Assembly (NCBI RefSeq): GCF_009769165.1
Contig: NZ_CP043476.1
Span: 2,797,001 to 2,861,000, forward strand
Direction of reading: 5' to 3'
DNA from: Xanthomonas hyacinthi
Lineage (GTDB): Bacteria; Pseudomonadota; Gammaproteobacteria; Xanthomonadales; Xanthomonadaceae
Length of the DNA: 64,000 bases
Position numbers and translations under genes: made by a program. Positions 1 to 9,741 of the stretch are shown piece after piece; position 1 is the stretch's first letter; every line of letters starts with the position of its first letter. The notes below the pieces were generated by a model. It worked only from the letters and a program-made list of their open reading frames with translations, did no database searches and had not been told where the DNA came from.

Positions 1-298
1 CTCGCCACGATCTTCGTGCTGCATCGCGCGTATCCGGCGACGCGCCGCAAGACGGCAATGCGTCGCGCGGCCGGCAACGCTGGCCGCGTAACGTCGGGTG
101 CGAGCTGTCCCGCGCCGGGCACAGATGCGACCGGTCTGGCCGCAGCCCGTCTACGAAATCGTCCAGTCGGTCCAGGACTCTCCGAATCCCGGTCCGATTG
201 CTTGCTTAGGGTTTACGTTTTGTTTACAAGGTAGGCCACGCCGTCGCGGTGCAGGGGGGTCGCAGCGGCCGACCCACATCCTTTCTGGAGAGAGACGG
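1..298. other. Upstream region, no supported gene
   Basis: High-GC sequence before the TonB receptor gene. Short open frames cross it in every phase, but none has a convincing start, ribosome site or recognisable product. The last 100 bases (about 200-240) are locally AT-richer and probably hold the receptor's promoter; I could not fix -35/-10 boxes. Confidence 0.4.
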
Positions 299-3184
299 AT
301 GAATTGCCTGCACCGCCATCCTTTGGTTTTCGCGGTTTCGTTGTCCTTGCTGGCCGGTTCGCCCGCGCTGGCCGTCGCCCAGCAGGCCGCGCCCGCTGCC
401 CCCGCGTCCGCCACCACCCTGGACAGCGTCCAGGTCACCGGCACGCGCATCCGCAAGGCCGAGCTGGAGGGGCAGGTGCCGGTGCAGACGCTCAGCCGCG
501 CCGACATCGAACGCACCGGCCTGACCTCGATCGGCGACGTGCTGCAGGAACTGACCGCCTCCGGCTCGGCGTTGAACACCAAGTTCAACTCCTCCGGCAA
601 CTTCGGTTTCCCGCCCGACGGCAGCGGCGTCGGCGCCGGCTCGGCGCAGGTGGATCTGCGCCACCTCGGCGCCAAACGCGTGCTGGTGCTGGTCGACGGC
701 ATGCGCTGGGTCAACGAGTCCTCGGCGTCCGGCGTGGGCGCGGCCACCGACCTCAACACCATCCCGCTGGCCATCGTCGAGCGCATCGAGGTGCTGGAGG
801 ACGGCGCCTCCTCGCTATACGGCTCCGACGCCATCGCCGGCGTGGTCAACATCATCACCCGGCGCAAGTTCGACGGCGGCCAGGTCACGCTGAACTACGG
901 CCAGTACGACAAGGGCGACGGCGCCAGCAAGGGCGTGGACCTGGCCTGGGGCCACAGCACCGAGCGCACCAGCCTGTTCCTCGGCGCCAGCTACACCAAA
1001 CAGGATCCGGTGTATGCGCGCGACCGCAAGCAGTCGCTGTATCCGGTGCCCGGCACCGGGCTCAGCTTCGGCAGCTCGGCCACGCCGGACGGCCGCTTCA
1101 TCTTCGTCGATCCGGTCACCGGCGCCGAGCAGGACCTGACCCCGAACAGCGGCGCCGGCACCCCGAGCTACGACGGCAGCGCCGGTTGCACGCGCAGCGA
1201 CGACTACCACTGCTTCGGCACCAGCGACCGCTACAACTTCGCCGCCTCCAACCTGTTGCTGACCCCGTCCGAGCGCAAGGGCGTGTTCGGCCAGTTTCGC
1301 TACTTCTTCAACGACGACGTGCAGTGGTATTTGAAACTGCTCGGCAATCGCCGCGAGTCGACCAACCAGGCCGCGCCGGAACCGATCTTCCTCGGCCCGG
1401 ATGCCGGCACCGGCAATCCGCTGGCCGACAACATCGTCATCTCCGCGGCCAATCCGTACAACCCGTTCGGCTTCGACCTGGATTCGTCCAGCAACCTGAT
1501 CATGATCGGGCGACGGCCGGTGGAAGGCGGCGCGCGCGTGTTCGAACAGCGCGTGGACACCCAGTACGTGGGCACCGGCTTCATCGGCAGTTTCGAGAGC
1601 GCCGACCGCACCTGGTTCTGGGACGTCAATGGCGCCTACAGCAAGAACAAGGCCGAGCAGACCAACTACGGCAGCTACAATCTCTACAACATCAACCTGG
1701 CGCTGGGCGACCCGGCCGCCTGCGCGGCGGTGGCCGGCTGCGTGCCGCTGGACATCTTCGGCGGTGCCGGCAGCATTACCCCGGAGATGCTGCGCTGGAT
1801 CCAGCCGGTGGTGCACGACCGCAGCCAGAACGAGCTGACCCAGTTCACCGCCAACCTCAGCAGCGAGCTGTTCACCCTGCCGGCCGGCGCGGTGTCCTTC
1901 GCCACCGGCGTGGAGTACCGCAAGTACGAAGGCTGGTACCAGCCCGATCCGCTGACCGTGGCAGGCCACTACAACGGCGTGCCGTCGCTGCCGACCGAGG
2001 GCAGCTACAACGTCAAGGAGGCCTACCTCGAACTGAGCGTGCCGATCTTCGCCGACTCGCCGCTGGGCGACAAACTCGACCTGAGCCTGGCCGGGCGTTA
2101 TTCCGACTACTCCACCTTCGGCGGCAAGTTCACCCCGAAGTACGGCCTGCGCTGGCAGGTGTCGCCGGACGTCGTGCTGCGTACCAGCTATGCCCAGGGC
2201 TTCCGCGCCCCGACCATCGGCGAGCTGTACGGCTCGGCCGCGCGCGCCGACCTGACCCTGTCCGATCCGTGCTCGATCGGCCTGGGCGGCACCGCGCCGC
2301 GCGGCAGCGCGGCCAACTGCGCCGCGCTCGGCGTGCCGGCCGGCTACCAGCAGGCCAACTCGCAGATCTCGGTGACCACCGGCGGCAACCGCGCGCTGCA
2401 GTCGGAGAAGGCGCGCAGCTTCAGCGCCGGCTTCGTGTGGAGCCCGTGGTTCGCCAGCAACGTGCCTTGGTCGGATCGCTTCGATGTCGAAGTGACCTTC
2501 TATCGACACGACATCGACGGCGCGATCCAGGCGATCAACGCGCAGACCCAGCTCGACCTGTGCGTGGACACGCTGGACGCGATCTATTGCGACGGCATCA
2601 CCCGCGCCTCCACCGGCGGCATCAACGGCTTCAACAACCGCCTGACCAACCTGGGCTCGATCAAGACCGACGGCTGGGACGTGGACCTGTTCTGGACCTC
2701 GCCGGAGACCGCGGCCGGGCGCTTCAAGATCGGCTGGCAGAACACCTTCGTCACCCGCTACGTCGCCACCGGCGCCGCCGGCCAGGTGCAGCCGCAGGAA
2801 CCGGGCGTGGAAGTGGTGGACAGCGCGATCCCGGAGTGGACCAGCAACCTGACCCTGGACTGGTCGCTCAACCGCTGGAACGCCTCGTGGACGGTGCGGC
2901 ACATTTCCGAGCTGACCGAGCAGTGCGGCGACGCGGTGGCGTTCGCGGTGTGCAGCAACCAGGCCGCAGGCACCAACACGCTGGACGCGATCACCTACCA
3001 CGACGTGCAACTGGGCTACCGCTTCGACTGGCTCAAGGGCCTGACCGTCAGCGGCGGCGTCAACAACGTCTTCGACAAGGATCCGCCGATCTGCCTGTCG
3101 TGCTCGCTCAACGGCTACGACGCGTCCACCTACGACATCCCCGGCGGCCGTTATCTTTACGTGCGTGCGGATCTGAAGTTCTAG
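299..3184 (+). CDS. TonB-dependent outer-membrane receptor
   Basis: A 961-residue outer-membrane, TonB-energised active transporter; the substrate is unknown. The ATG at 299 follows a GGAG 9 bases upstream and begins a clear Sec signal peptide (hydrophobic to about residue 30, ending ALAVAQQ). The plug domain follows (SVQVTGTRI, then [10 protein letters not shown], then [27 protein letters not shown], a typical plug signature read in pieces). The remainder is beta-barrel-like with many aromatic/Gly segments, a late [14 protein letters not shown] motif, and a terminal phenylalanine (VRADLKF) as expected for Bam-inserted proteins. Length is typical for the large Xanthomonas receptor family. No carbohydrate-locus neighbour points to a substrate. 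A long open frame on the opposite strand is a GC-bias shadow. Confidence 0.95.
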   Translation: MNCLHRHPLVFAVSLSLLAGSPALAVAQQAAPAAPASATTLDSVQVTGTRIRKAELEGQVPVQTLSRADIERTGLTSIGDVLQELTASGSALNTKFNSSGNFGFPPDGSGVGAGSAQVDLRHLGAKRVLVLVDGMRWVNESSASGVGAATDLNTIPLAIVERIEVLEDGASSLYGSDAIAGVVNIITRRKFDGGQVTLNYGQYDKGDGASKGVDLAWGHSTERTSLFLGASYTKQDPVYARDRKQSLYPVPGTGLSFGSSATPDGRFIFVDPVTGAEQDLTPNSGAGTPSYDGSAGCTRSDDYHCFGTSDRYNFAASNLLLTPSERKGVFGQFRYFFNDDVQWYLKLLGNRRESTNQAAPEPIFLGPDAGTGNPLADNIVISAANPYNPFGFDLDSSSNLIMIGRRPVEGGARVFEQRVDTQYVGTGFIGSFESADRTWFWDVNGAYSKNKAEQTNYGSYNLYNINLALGDPAACAAVAGCVPLDIFGGAGSITPEMLRWIQPVVHDRSQNELTQFTANLSSELFTLPAGAVSFATGVEYRKYEGWYQPDPLTVAGHYNGVPSLPTEGSYNVKEAYLELSVPIFADSPLGDKLDLSLAGRYSDYSTFGGKFTPKYGLRWQVSPDVVLRTSYAQGFRAPTIGELYGSAARADLTLSDPCSIGLGGTAPRGSAANCAALGVPAGYQQANSQISVTTGGNRALQSEKARSFSAGFVWSPWFASNVPWSDRFDVEVTFYRHDIDGAIQAINAQTQLDLCVDTLDAIYCDGITRASTGGINGFNNRLTNLGSIKTDGWDVDLFWTSPETAAGRFKIGWQNTFVTRYVATGAAGQVQPQEPGVEVVDSAIPEWTSNLTLDWSLNRWNASWTVRHISELTEQCGDAVAFAVCSNQAAGTNTLDAITYHDVQLGYRFDWLKGLTVSGGVNNVFDKDPPICLSCSLNGYDASTYDIPGGRYLYVRADLKF

Positions 3185-3244
3185 CGCGCTTTCGATTCGC
3201 CTGAAGGCGCTCGCACAATTTCCTGCAAGCCGTCGCGCTTTTTT

Positions 3245-3307
3245 TGTAGGCGGCTTCAGCCGCGACGCTTTACCGATAACGCCCGGTCGCGGCTGAAGCC
3301 GCTACAG
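3245..3307. repeat. REP-like palindrome, copy 1
   Basis: Two arms of about 21 bases (3246-3266 and 3286-3305) form a near-perfect inverted repeat with core CGGCTTCAGCCGCGAC and a 19-base centre. It lies between convergent genes, where it may also act as a bidirectional terminator. The same family occurs near 20.2, 24.7 and 43.2 kb. Confidence 0.85.
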
Positions 3308-3334
3308 GGAATGCAGCGGTAGGGAACGCAGCAG

Positions 3335-4102
3335 CTAGCGCAGCATCGCCTGCGGCACTTCGATCTCGGTCGCCACCGCCAGGTGGTCGGAGAACGCGGC
3401 GGGCAATGCGCGCTGCTCGTTGCAGCGCAGGCCGTCGCTGACCAGGATGTGGTCGATCGCGCGTTGCGGGCGCCAGCTGGGGAAGGTCGGCACCACGCAG
3501 CCCGGCGGTTGCAGCCGGGTGCGTTTGTACAGGGCCTGCATCTCGGGCCGGTCGGCGACGCAGTTGAAGTCGCCCATCAGCACCGCGTTGGGGTGATCGG
3601 ACAGCAATTCGGCGATGAACGCCAACTGCGATGCGCGCGAGTTGGCGCCCAGCGACAGATGCGCCACCGCGATCGCCAATCCTTCCGCACCGTCGCCGAA
3701 CTTGGCCAGCAGCACACCGCGCCCGCCGAGCCGGCCGGGCAGGGGATGGTCCTGCACTTCGACCGGTTCCAGCCGGCTGAGCAGGCCGTTGGCGCTGGAG
3801 GCCACGCCGCCCATGCGCCGGTTCGGCTGGTGGCTCCAGTAGTTGAAGCCGGCGCGCTCGGCCAGGTAGTGGGTCTGGTTGGTGAAGCCCGAGCGCAGGC
3901 TGCCCGGATCGCTTTCCTGCAGGCCGACGATGTCGTGCTCGCTGGCCAATTGCGCGATCGCATCCAGGCTGCTGCGCTTGCGCCCCGCCGGCAGCGCATG
4001 CGACCAGCTGCGGGTCACGTAGTCGCTGTAGCGGCGCGTGCTGGAGCCGGCCTGGATATTGGCGGTGAGCACGCGCAGCGTGCGGGTGGCGGGGGCAGTC
4101 AC
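3335..4102 (-). CDS. Endonuclease/exonuclease/phosphatase family protein
   Basis: A 255-residue cytoplasmic protein of the EEP superfamily (Mg-dependent phosphodiesterases acting on DNA, phosphoinositides or sphingolipids); the exact substrate cannot be told. Family motifs appear in order: LRVLTANIQ near the N-terminus, the metal-ligand Glu in DIVGLQESD, MGDFNCVADRPE in the middle, and IDHILVSDGL plus SDHLAVATEIEV at the end with the catalytic Asp-His. It starts at a GTG, 28 bases after the upstream DsbA stop, and is the last gene of a four-gene minus-strand run (cytochrome c4, two DsbA, EEP). Confidence 0.85.
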   Translation of the reverse strand: MTAPATRTLRVLTANIQAGSSTRRYSDYVTRSWSHALPAGRKRSSLDAIAQLASEHDIVGLQESDPGSLRSGFTNQTHYLAERAGFNYWSHQPNRRMGGVASSANGLLSRLEPVEVQDHPLPGRLGGRGVLLAKFGDGAEGLAIAVAHLSLGANSRASQLAFIAELLSDHPNAVLMGDFNCVADRPEMQALYKRTRLQPPGCVVPTFPSWRPQRAIDHILVSDGLRCNEQRALPAAFSDHLAVATEIEVPQAMLR

Positions 4103-4130
4103 GGCGGCGCGGCCTGGTGGGGGCGGGAGC

Positions 4131-4967
4131 TTACTTGGCCAGCGCGGCGCGCTCGCGTGCGATCAGGTGATCGGCGATGCGCAGCACGTCGTCGTAGCTC
4201 TTGCCCTTGACCAGGTACTTGCCGTCGACGATCAGCGACGGCGTGCCGGTGACGCCGCTGCGCGTGGCGAACTGCTTGGCGCGGTTGGTCTTGCTGCTGA
4301 CCGCGAAGCTGCCCATGGTGTCGGCGAACTGCTTGGGATCCACGCCGTACTTGGCGTAGAAGCCGGCGATGTCCTGCACCGAGTCGCGGCCGCGCTCGCC
4401 CTTCAGGGTCTCGTCGACGTGGATCGCCTTGTACAGCGCCTCGTGGGTCTTTTCCTGCACGCCCAGCGCTTCGGCGGCGTAGAACGCGCGCGCGTAGTCG
4501 TCCCAGGTGCCGCCGAACATCGCCGGCACGTAGACGAAGTGCACGTCCGAAGGCAGGCCGGCCTTCCACGGGCCGATCTGCGGCTGGAAGCGCGCGCAGG
4601 CCGGGCACACGTAGCCGAACACTTCGGCCACTTCGATCTTGCCATTGGTCGGCTGGAACGGCTGGCCGCCCGCGATGTCGACGTAGTCGGTGCCGGCGAC
4701 CGGTTCGGCGCCGCTCGGGGTCCGCGCCGCGACCGGTGCAGCCGGGGTGTCGGCGGCAGGCTGCGCGGTGGCGTCGGCGGCCGCGGTGGAGGGGTTCTCG
4801 GCAGCGGCAGCCGGTGCGGTTTCGCTGGCGCTGGCTGCGGGCGCCGCCGGCGCTGCGGCGGGCGCGTCGGCGGCCGGGGCGACGGTGTCGGCAGTGCCGT
4901 CCTGGGCCTTGCATGCGACCAGGATCGGCAGCAGGGCCATCAGGGTCAGGGCGAAGCGGGTCTTCAT
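4131..4967 (-). CDS. dsbA: Periplasmic thiol:disulfide interchange protein, DsbA type (first copy)
   Basis: A 278-residue DsbA-like oxidoreductase that introduces disulfides into exported proteins. The redox motif CPAC is at about residues 121-124, in VFGYVCPACARFQP, and the cis-Pro segment TGTPSLIVDGKYLV lies near the C-terminus. The N-terminus has a hydrophobic stretch ending LVAC (Cys19), a lipobox, so it is probably membrane-tethered. Residues 20-90 form an unusual Ala/Pro-rich low-complexity linker before the thioredoxin fold. The chosen ATG has GGAG 9 bases upstream; an in-frame ATG three codons earlier overlaps that site. The paralogue lies directly upstream. Confidence 0.93.
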   Translation of the reverse strand: MKTRFALTLMALLPILVACKAQDGTADTVAPAADAPAAAPAAPAASASETAPAAAAENPSTAAADATAQPAADTPAAPVAARTPSGAEPVAGTDYVDIAGGQPFQPTNGKIEVAEVFGYVCPACARFQPQIGPWKAGLPSDVHFVYVPAMFGGTWDDYARAFYAAEALGVQEKTHEALYKAIHVDETLKGERGRDSVQDIAGFYAKYGVDPKQFADTMGSFAVSSKTNRAKQFATRSGVTGTPSLIVDGKYLVKGKSYDDVLRIADHLIARERAALAK

Positions 4968-5085
4968 CGGCGGCATCTCCAGCAGGATTGGGGGCAAAAC
5001 GCCGGCTGCGCCGAACAGCGCGGCAGGCAACCCCATCATGATGCCATGGCGCAGATGAAGCGCCGTGCTGCGACCCCGGTCGCGA

Positions 5086-5727
5086 TTACTTGCCCGCGCG
5101 CTCGCGCGCGGCCAGCGCATCGGCGATGCGCAGCATGTCCTGGAAGTTCTTGCCCTTGACCAGGTACTTGCCGTTGACCACCAGCGCCGGGGTGCCGGGG
5201 ATCTCGCTGCGCGCGGCGAAGTCGCGCGCGGCCTTGACCTGCGCGGCCACCTGCGGGCTGTTGTAGGCGGCGATGAAGTCCTGCGGCTTGACGCCGTACG
5301 CGGCATAGAACGCGGCCAGTTCCTCCGGTGCCACGTTCTGCACCGGCACGCTGTGCTTGTCGTGGATCGCCTCGAACAGGTCGTGATGGCTGCGGGTCTG
5401 CACGCCCAGCTTCTGCGCGGCATAGAAGGCGCTGGCGAAGCTGTCCCAGAAACCGCCGAACGCGGCCGGGACCAGGGTCACCCGCACGTCCTTGCCCTGC
5501 TTGCGCGTCCATTCTTCCAGGATCGGCTCGAAGTGCGCGCAGTGCGGGCAGGTATAGCCGAACACTTCCACCACCTCGATCTTGCCGGCCAGCGGCGCGA
5601 ACGGCTGCGGCTTGGCGATCAGCGTGTAGTCCTCGCCTTCGACCAGGGCGGCGGTCTTGGACTGCGCGCAGGCGCTCAGCGGCAGCAGGGTGAGCAGGCA
5701 CAGCAGCAGACGGGGCAGACGGTTCAT
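5086..5727 (-). CDS. dsbA: Periplasmic thiol:disulfide interchange protein, DsbA type (second copy)
   Basis: A 213-residue DsbA paralogue. The lipobox LSAC (Cys20) ends a short hydrophobic signal, so it is probably a lipoprotein. The active site is CPHC at residues 60-63, the classic E. coli DsbA dipeptide, against CPAC in the adjacent copy. The IPGTPALVVNGKYLVKG segment carries the cis-proline. It lacks the Ala/Pro linker of the neighbouring copy and is otherwise collinear with it, so the pair is an old tandem duplication with different redox dipeptides. Its stop is 118 bases from the next gene's start. Confidence 0.94.
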   Translation of the reverse strand: MNRLPRLLLCLLTLLPLSACAQSKTAALVEGEDYTLIAKPQPFAPLAGKIEVVEVFGYTCPHCAHFEPILEEWTRKQGKDVRVTLVPAAFGGFWDSFASAFYAAQKLGVQTRSHHDLFEAIHDKHSVPVQNVAPEELAAFYAAYGVKPQDFIAAYNSPQVAAQVKAARDFAARSEIPGTPALVVNGKYLVKGKNFQDMLRIADALAARERAGK

Positions 5728-5813
5728 GCGATCTCCATGGCAAAAAACGCACGCCGGTCGTGACGACCGGCGCGAAGGGGGAAGCGGTCCGGCGCCGCGG
5801 CGGCGGCGCACGC

Positions 5814-6635
5814 TCAGGATTGTTGCGCAGGCGCGGCCTGTTGTGGCGCGGCTTGCGCTGGTGCAGCCTGCGCCGCGGCCGCATCGTCGGCGCGATCGTG
5901 CAGGCCCTGCAGGTAGCTGCCCAGCGCCTTCATCTCCTGCTCGGTCAAGGGCTTGGCCACCTGCGCCATGATCTTGAACAGGGTCGGGTCGCGTTCCAGG
6001 GTGGTGCCGGCCTGGTATTCCTGCAGGCGCCGCGCCACGTAGTCGGCGTGCTGGCCGCCCAGATGCGGATACGCCGGGCCGGGGTTGCCGGCGCCGGTGG
6101 GGCCGTGGCAGGCCATGCACGCCGGAATCCCGCGCGCCGCATCGCCGCCGCGGTACAGCTGCTGCCCGACCTCGTAGAACTTCATGCCGGCGTAGGGGCC
6201 TTCGCTGACCACCGCGTCGTCGGCGATGCCGGCGCCGGCCTTCTGCGTGGCGAAGTAGGCGCCGATGTCGCGCATGTCCTGCGCGCTCAGCGGTTGCACG
6301 AACGGCAGCATCGCCGCGACCGCGCCGGCGGTGCGCTCGCCGTGCGCGATCAAGGCCATCTGCCGCGCGCTGTAGCGCTCGCTCTGGCCGGCGATGCGCG
6401 GATACATCGCGATCGCCGGGTTGCCGTCGGCGCCGTGGCAGGCGGCGCAGGCTGCGGCCTTGGCCTGGCCGGCCTTGGCATCGCCCCAGGCGAGCTTGCC
6501 GACGTCGCCCTCCAGCGGCGCGGTGCTGACCGGCGCGTTGTCGGGAATGGGAACCACCGAGGTCTGCGCGAACGCGACGGCGGCGGCGATGGAAACGGCT
6601 AGACCGGCAAAGGCAAGAACGCGAGCGTGGCGCAT
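5814..6635 (-). CDS. Diheme cytochrome c4
   Basis: A 273-residue periplasmic diheme cytochrome c, an electron carrier to terminal oxidases. Two heme motifs are visible: CAACH at 63-67 (ACAACHGADGNPA) and CMACH at 173-177 (ACMACHGPTGAGNPGPAYP), each followed by a distal Met segment. A signal peptide ending AFAQ precedes the first domain. The C-terminal 30 residues are Ala/Gln/Pro-rich. The ATG at 6635 has GGAG 10 bases upstream and is preferred over the extension to 6659. It heads the minus-strand run with two dsbA genes and is divergent from engB. Confidence 0.93.
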   Translation of the reverse strand: MRHARVLAFAGLAVSIAAAVAFAQTSVVPIPDNAPVSTAPLEGDVGKLAWGDAKAGQAKAAACAACHGADGNPAIAMYPRIAGQSERYSARQMALIAHGERTAGAVAAMLPFVQPLSAQDMRDIGAYFATQKAGAGIADDAVVSEGPYAGMKFYEVGQQLYRGGDAARGIPACMACHGPTGAGNPGPAYPHLGGQHADYVARRLQEYQAGTTLERDPTLFKIMAQVAKPLTEQEMKALGSYLQGLHDRADDAAAAQAAPAQAAPQQAAPAQQS

Positions 6636-6764
6636 TAGCTGAAGCTCCGTGTGACCCAACCCGCGGCTGCCGGGCCGGCGACCGCATTCGCGCGATTATC
6701 CCCGTGCGGCGCCCTGCCGGTCAACGAACCCCGCCCGGGCCGGCGGACGTGCGATCCTAGCGCC

Positions 6765-7388
6765 ATGTCGCTCCTCATCGAACGTGCCCAGTATCTGCTT
6801 TCCGCCCACACCCCCCGGCAGCTGCCGGAGGACGGGGGCTGGGAGGTGGCCTTCGCCGGCCGCTCCAATGCCGGCAAATCCAGCGCGCTGAACGCGCTGA
6901 CCCGGCAGAATGCGCTGGCCCGCGTGTCCAAGACCCCTGGCCGCACCCAGCAGCTGGTGTTCTTCCAGATCCAGCCCGAACGCTATCTGGTGGACCTGCC
7001 CGGCTACGGCTACGCCAAGGTGCCGCTGGAGCTGCAGGCGCACTGGCAGTCGTTCATCGACAAGTATTTCCGCACCCGCGAGGCCTTGCGCGGCCTGGTG
7101 GTGGTGATGGACATCCGCCATCCGCTGAAGGACTACGACCGGCAGATGCTCGGCTACGCGGTGCAGCGCGGACTGCCGGCGCACGCGCTGCTGACCAAGG
7201 CCGACAAGCTCGGCCGCGGCCAGCAGGCGCAGGCGCTGCAGCAGGTGCGCAAGGACCTGTCCAGCTCCTTCGGCGACACGGTCAGCGTGCAGCTGTTTTC
7301 CGGCGAGACCCGCCAGGGCGTGGACGAGGCGCGGGCCATCGTCGGCGGCTGGCTGGGCCTGGACGCGGAGCCGACCGCCGCGCAGTGA
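6765..7388 (+). CDS. engB: Ribosome-biogenesis GTP-binding protein EngB/YihA/YsxC
   Basis: A 207-residue essential-type GTPase of the TrmE-Era-EngA-EngB clade acting in large-subunit assembly. The P-loop GRSNAGKSS is at 32-40, followed by the switch I TPGRTQ, switch II DLPGYGYA, the base-recognition TKADKL and the late SGETRQGVDE. Length is normal. The ATG at 6765 was chosen because the protein starts at the family's usual MSLLIERA-like N-terminus. It is divergently transcribed from cytochrome c4, with about 130 bases shared between them. Confidence 0.96.
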   Translation: MSLLIERAQYLLSAHTPRQLPEDGGWEVAFAGRSNAGKSSALNALTRQNALARVSKTPGRTQQLVFFQIQPERYLVDLPGYGYAKVPLELQAHWQSFIDKYFRTREALRGLVVVMDIRHPLKDYDRQMLGYAVQRGLPAHALLTKADKLGRGQQAQALQQVRKDLSSSFGDTVSVQLFSGETRQGVDEARAIVGGWLGLDAEPTAAQ

Positions 7389-7507
7389 GCGCGGCGGAGG
7401 CGGAGTTCTGGCATCTGCTGCGCCGACGCTGCTTGCGATCGATCGCAAGCAGCGGACGCGGTCGTCCTGTCCGCTTTGGCTGCATCGCATGCGCGATGCC
7501 GAGCGCC

Positions 7508-7800
7508 CGCAGGGGCGGATGAGGGTACGGGCGCAGCCTCGTGCATCCAAACTCCGCGAGATGCTTCGCGCCGTACCCTCACCCCAACCCCTCTCCCGGG
7601 GGGAGAGGGGCTAGCGGCTGTTCCCTTCTCCCGCCGGGAGAAGGTGCCCCGCAGGGGCGGATGAGGGTACGGGCGCAGCCTCGTGCATCCAAACTCCGCG
7701 AGACGCTTCGCGCCGTACCCTCACCCCAACCCCTCTCCCGAGGGGAGAGGGGCTCAGGCGCACCGCGGCTGTTCTTCCTTCTCCCATCGGGAGAAGACCG
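7508..7800. repeat. Tandem pair of about 142-bp structured repeats
   Basis: Two near-identical units begin at 7508 and 7650. Each holds an outer inverted repeat (GAGGGTACGG paired with CCGTACCCTC), then CCCCTCTCCC facing GGGAGAGGGG, then a CCTTCTCCC/GGGAGAAGG stem. The units differ at few positions, for example one base in the ACTCCGCGAGA(T/C)GC stretch. They fill the 415 bases between engB and the metallo-hydrolase gene. No protein is supported here; the short open frames run through the repeat. It resembles dispersed intergenic palindromic repeats of xanthomonads. Confidence 0.8.
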
Positions 7801-7803
7801 CCC

Positions 7804-8796
7804 TCAAGGCGTGGTCGGCAACGGCGCGAACTCGGCCGGGACCCAGGCGAACGCGTCGCCCTCGCGACGCACATGGCCCAGGCCCGGGAACGGCAGATGC
7901 GCGCCGGCCACCCACCAGCCGCCGTCGGCGGCCTGCGCCATGGTCCGCTTGCGCGCGGCGATCGCCGCGCTGCGGTCGCTGTCGGCCTCGTAGGACGCCT
8001 GCGGCTGCGCGAACTGCACCGCGTGGTAGTGCACCAGATCGCCCCACACCAGCAGTTGCTGGCCGTCGCCGCCGTCGAAACGATAGGACACGTGGCCGGG
8101 GGTATGCCCGTGCGTATCCAGTGCTACCGCGCCGCCGGGCAGCGCATCGCCGGGGTGGAAGCGGCGCAGCCGGTCCCTGGCCTGGTATGGCGCCGCCGCC
8201 GCGCGCGCCAGCGGGAACGCGAACTTCAGCATTTGCGGCGCGCCGGCCTCGCTGGCCGGATCCAGCCAGTACCCGGCATCGGCCGCGCTCAGCCACACCG
8301 TGGCGTTGGGGTAGGCGAGCTGTCCCTGCGCATCGAGCAGGCCGCACATGTGGTCCGGGTGGGCGTGGGTCAGCAGCACGTCGTCCACCTGCGCCGGCGC
8401 GTAGCCGGCCGTGCGCAGGTTCGCCAGCACCTGGCCCAGGCCCGGGCCGAAGCAGGTGGCGGTGCCGGTATCGACCAGGGTCAGGTGCGTGCCGTCCTGG
8501 ATCAGGTAGGCGTTGACCGTGGTCTGCAGGCCCTTCGCGGTTTCCGGTACGTAGCGATGGTCGAGCAGGCGCGCGATCGCGTCGCTGTCCAGATTGGACA
8601 ACTGCGCGCGCGGCAGCGGCACCGTGCCGTCGAACAGCGCGGTGACGCGCAGCCTGCCGATTGCCTGGCGGTAGACGCCGGGGACTTGCTGCACGGGCGC
8701 GGCAGGCGCGGCGGCATGGGCGGCCGGCGGCAGCGGCAGGGCAATGGCGGCGGCCAGTGCCAGCAGGGCCAGCGGGCGTGAGACGGAAACGGGCAT
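7804..8796 (-). CDS. Exported metallo-beta-lactamase-fold hydrolase
   Basis: A 330-residue MBL-fold metallohydrolase; the substrate is unknown. The zinc motif HAHPDH is at about 144-149, with later DTHGHTPGHVSY and WGDLVHYH supplying further ligands. A signal peptide (VSRPLALLALAAAIALPLPPAAHAA read in pieces) indicates export. The ATG at 8796 has a GGAA site 9 bases upstream; a TTG six codons earlier is less likely. The overall form (N-terminal YRQ.IG..RVTALFDG, then DTGTATCFGP) matches MBL proteins often annotated as quorum-quenching-like, but no lactonase activity should be assumed. The AraC-type regulator just upstream on the same strand may control it. Confidence 0.88.
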   Translation of the reverse strand: MPVSVSRPLALLALAAAIALPLPPAAHAAAPAAPVQQVPGVYRQAIGRLRVTALFDGTVPLPRAQLSNLDSDAIARLLDHRYVPETAKGLQTTVNAYLIQDGTHLTLVDTGTATCFGPGLGQVLANLRTAGYAPAQVDDVLLTHAHPDHMCGLLDAQGQLAYPNATVWLSAADAGYWLDPASEAGAPQMLKFAFPLARAAAAPYQARDRLRRFHPGDALPGGAVALDTHGHTPGHVSYRFDGGDGQQLLVWGDLVHYHAVQFAQPQASYEADSDRSAAIAARKRTMAQAADGGWWVAGAHLPFPGLGHVRREGDAFAWVPAEFAPLPTTP

Positions 8797-8910
8797 CGGC
8801 AGGTTCCAGCGCAAAGCGGCGTTCGCCGCGGTGCCTGCATGCTGCGCGGGCGGCGCGGCGCGATTCGCTCATTCGGCTGCGCGCGGCGCTCGCCATGTCG
8901 CGAACAGGCG

Positions 8911-9741
8911 CTAGTTGCCGATGCTCGCCGGATCCAGGCCGTAGCGCTGCTGGAAGCGCTGGCTGAAGCTGCGCGTGGAGCGATAACCGGCGCGCGCGGC
9001 CACCGTCTTCAGCGGCCAGCGCGTGGTGTAGAGCAGTTCCATCGCATGCGCCAGACGCGCATCGGTGATCAGCTCGCGCAACGACGTGTGCTCGCCGGCC
9101 AGATGCCGGCGCAAGGTCGCACCGCTCAGGCTCAGGCTGTCCTCGACGTCGTGCGACCGCCATGCGCGCTGCGGCTGTGCCGCGATCAGTTCGCGCACCT
9201 GCGCGGCGATGCTGGGCGCCGGCGGCAGCAGCAGGCCGCCATGGCCGCGGCGGCAGAACGCGACCACCAGCGCCGCCAGCGCCAGCCTGGCTTCGGGGTA
9301 GTGGCCGTCCTGCAGCGCCTGCCGCCACTGCAGCAAGGCGCTGCCGAACTCGATTGCGCGCAGCCGCGCCAGTTCCGCGCCGGCGGCCGGCAACGGTTCG
9401 TTCCACAGCATGCGTGCGGCACTCAGCACTTCCTCGCACAGCGGGATCACCGCGCTCAGATACAGGCCGCTGTGCGGGTCGGGACGATTGACCACGTCGA
9501 TGCGGCAGCGCCGGGTCACCAGGAACAGATCGCCCGGCACGAACTCCAGCGCCTGCGTCGCGGTACGCACCTGCTTGCGGCCCTGCAGCAGGATCGCAAG
9601 CTGCGGCCGCGGAATATCGACCGAGCGCGCCCCGTGTTCGCGGCGTGCGGCGATGCAGGCGTAGCCCTCGGCGCGCTCGCACTCGGCCAGCGTCGTCAAT
9701 TGCGCGAGCAGCAGGAATTCGGGGTCGTGGGTGTCGGCCAT
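8911..9741 (-). CDS. AraC-family transcriptional regulator
   Basis: A 276-residue regulator. The N-terminal half resembles the AraC_N cupin-like sensing domain (LAILLQGRKQV, VPGDLFLV, YLSAVIPL). The C-terminal about 100 residues carry the double helix-turn-helix, with SLSGATLRRHLAGEHTSLRE, the conserved DARL.HAMELL and the second HTH ending RAGYRSTRSFSQRFQQRYGL. The ATG at 9741 is preferred over in-frame upstream codons, since the preceding stretch does not resemble the domain. It sits 114 bases upstream of the MBL hydrolase gene in the same orientation, so that gene is its likeliest target. Confidence 0.9.
   Translation of the reverse strand: MADTHDPEFLLLAQLTTLAECERAEGYACIAARREHGARSVDIPRPQLAILLQGRKQVRTATQALEFVPGDLFLVTRRCRIDVVNRPDPHSGLYLSAVIPLCEEVLSAARMLWNEPLPAAGAELARLRAIEFGSALLQWRQALQDGHYPEARLALAALVVAFCRRGHGGLLLPPAPSIAAQVRELIAAQPQRAWRSHDVEDSLSLSGATLRRHLAGEHTSLRELITDARLAHAMELLYTTRWPLKTVAARAGYRSTRSFSQRFQQRYGLDPASIGN

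Noticed and set aside
815..3010. A 731-codon open frame antisense to the TonB receptor gene
   Set aside because: It is a by-product of high GC in third positions of the sense gene; the translation is low-complexity Ala/Arg/Gly/Val without domains.
304..3204. A 966-codon frame in the +1 phase over the TonB receptor gene
   Set aside because: Arg/Pro/Gln-rich translation with no signal peptide or domain; the receptor frame has plug and barrel motifs.
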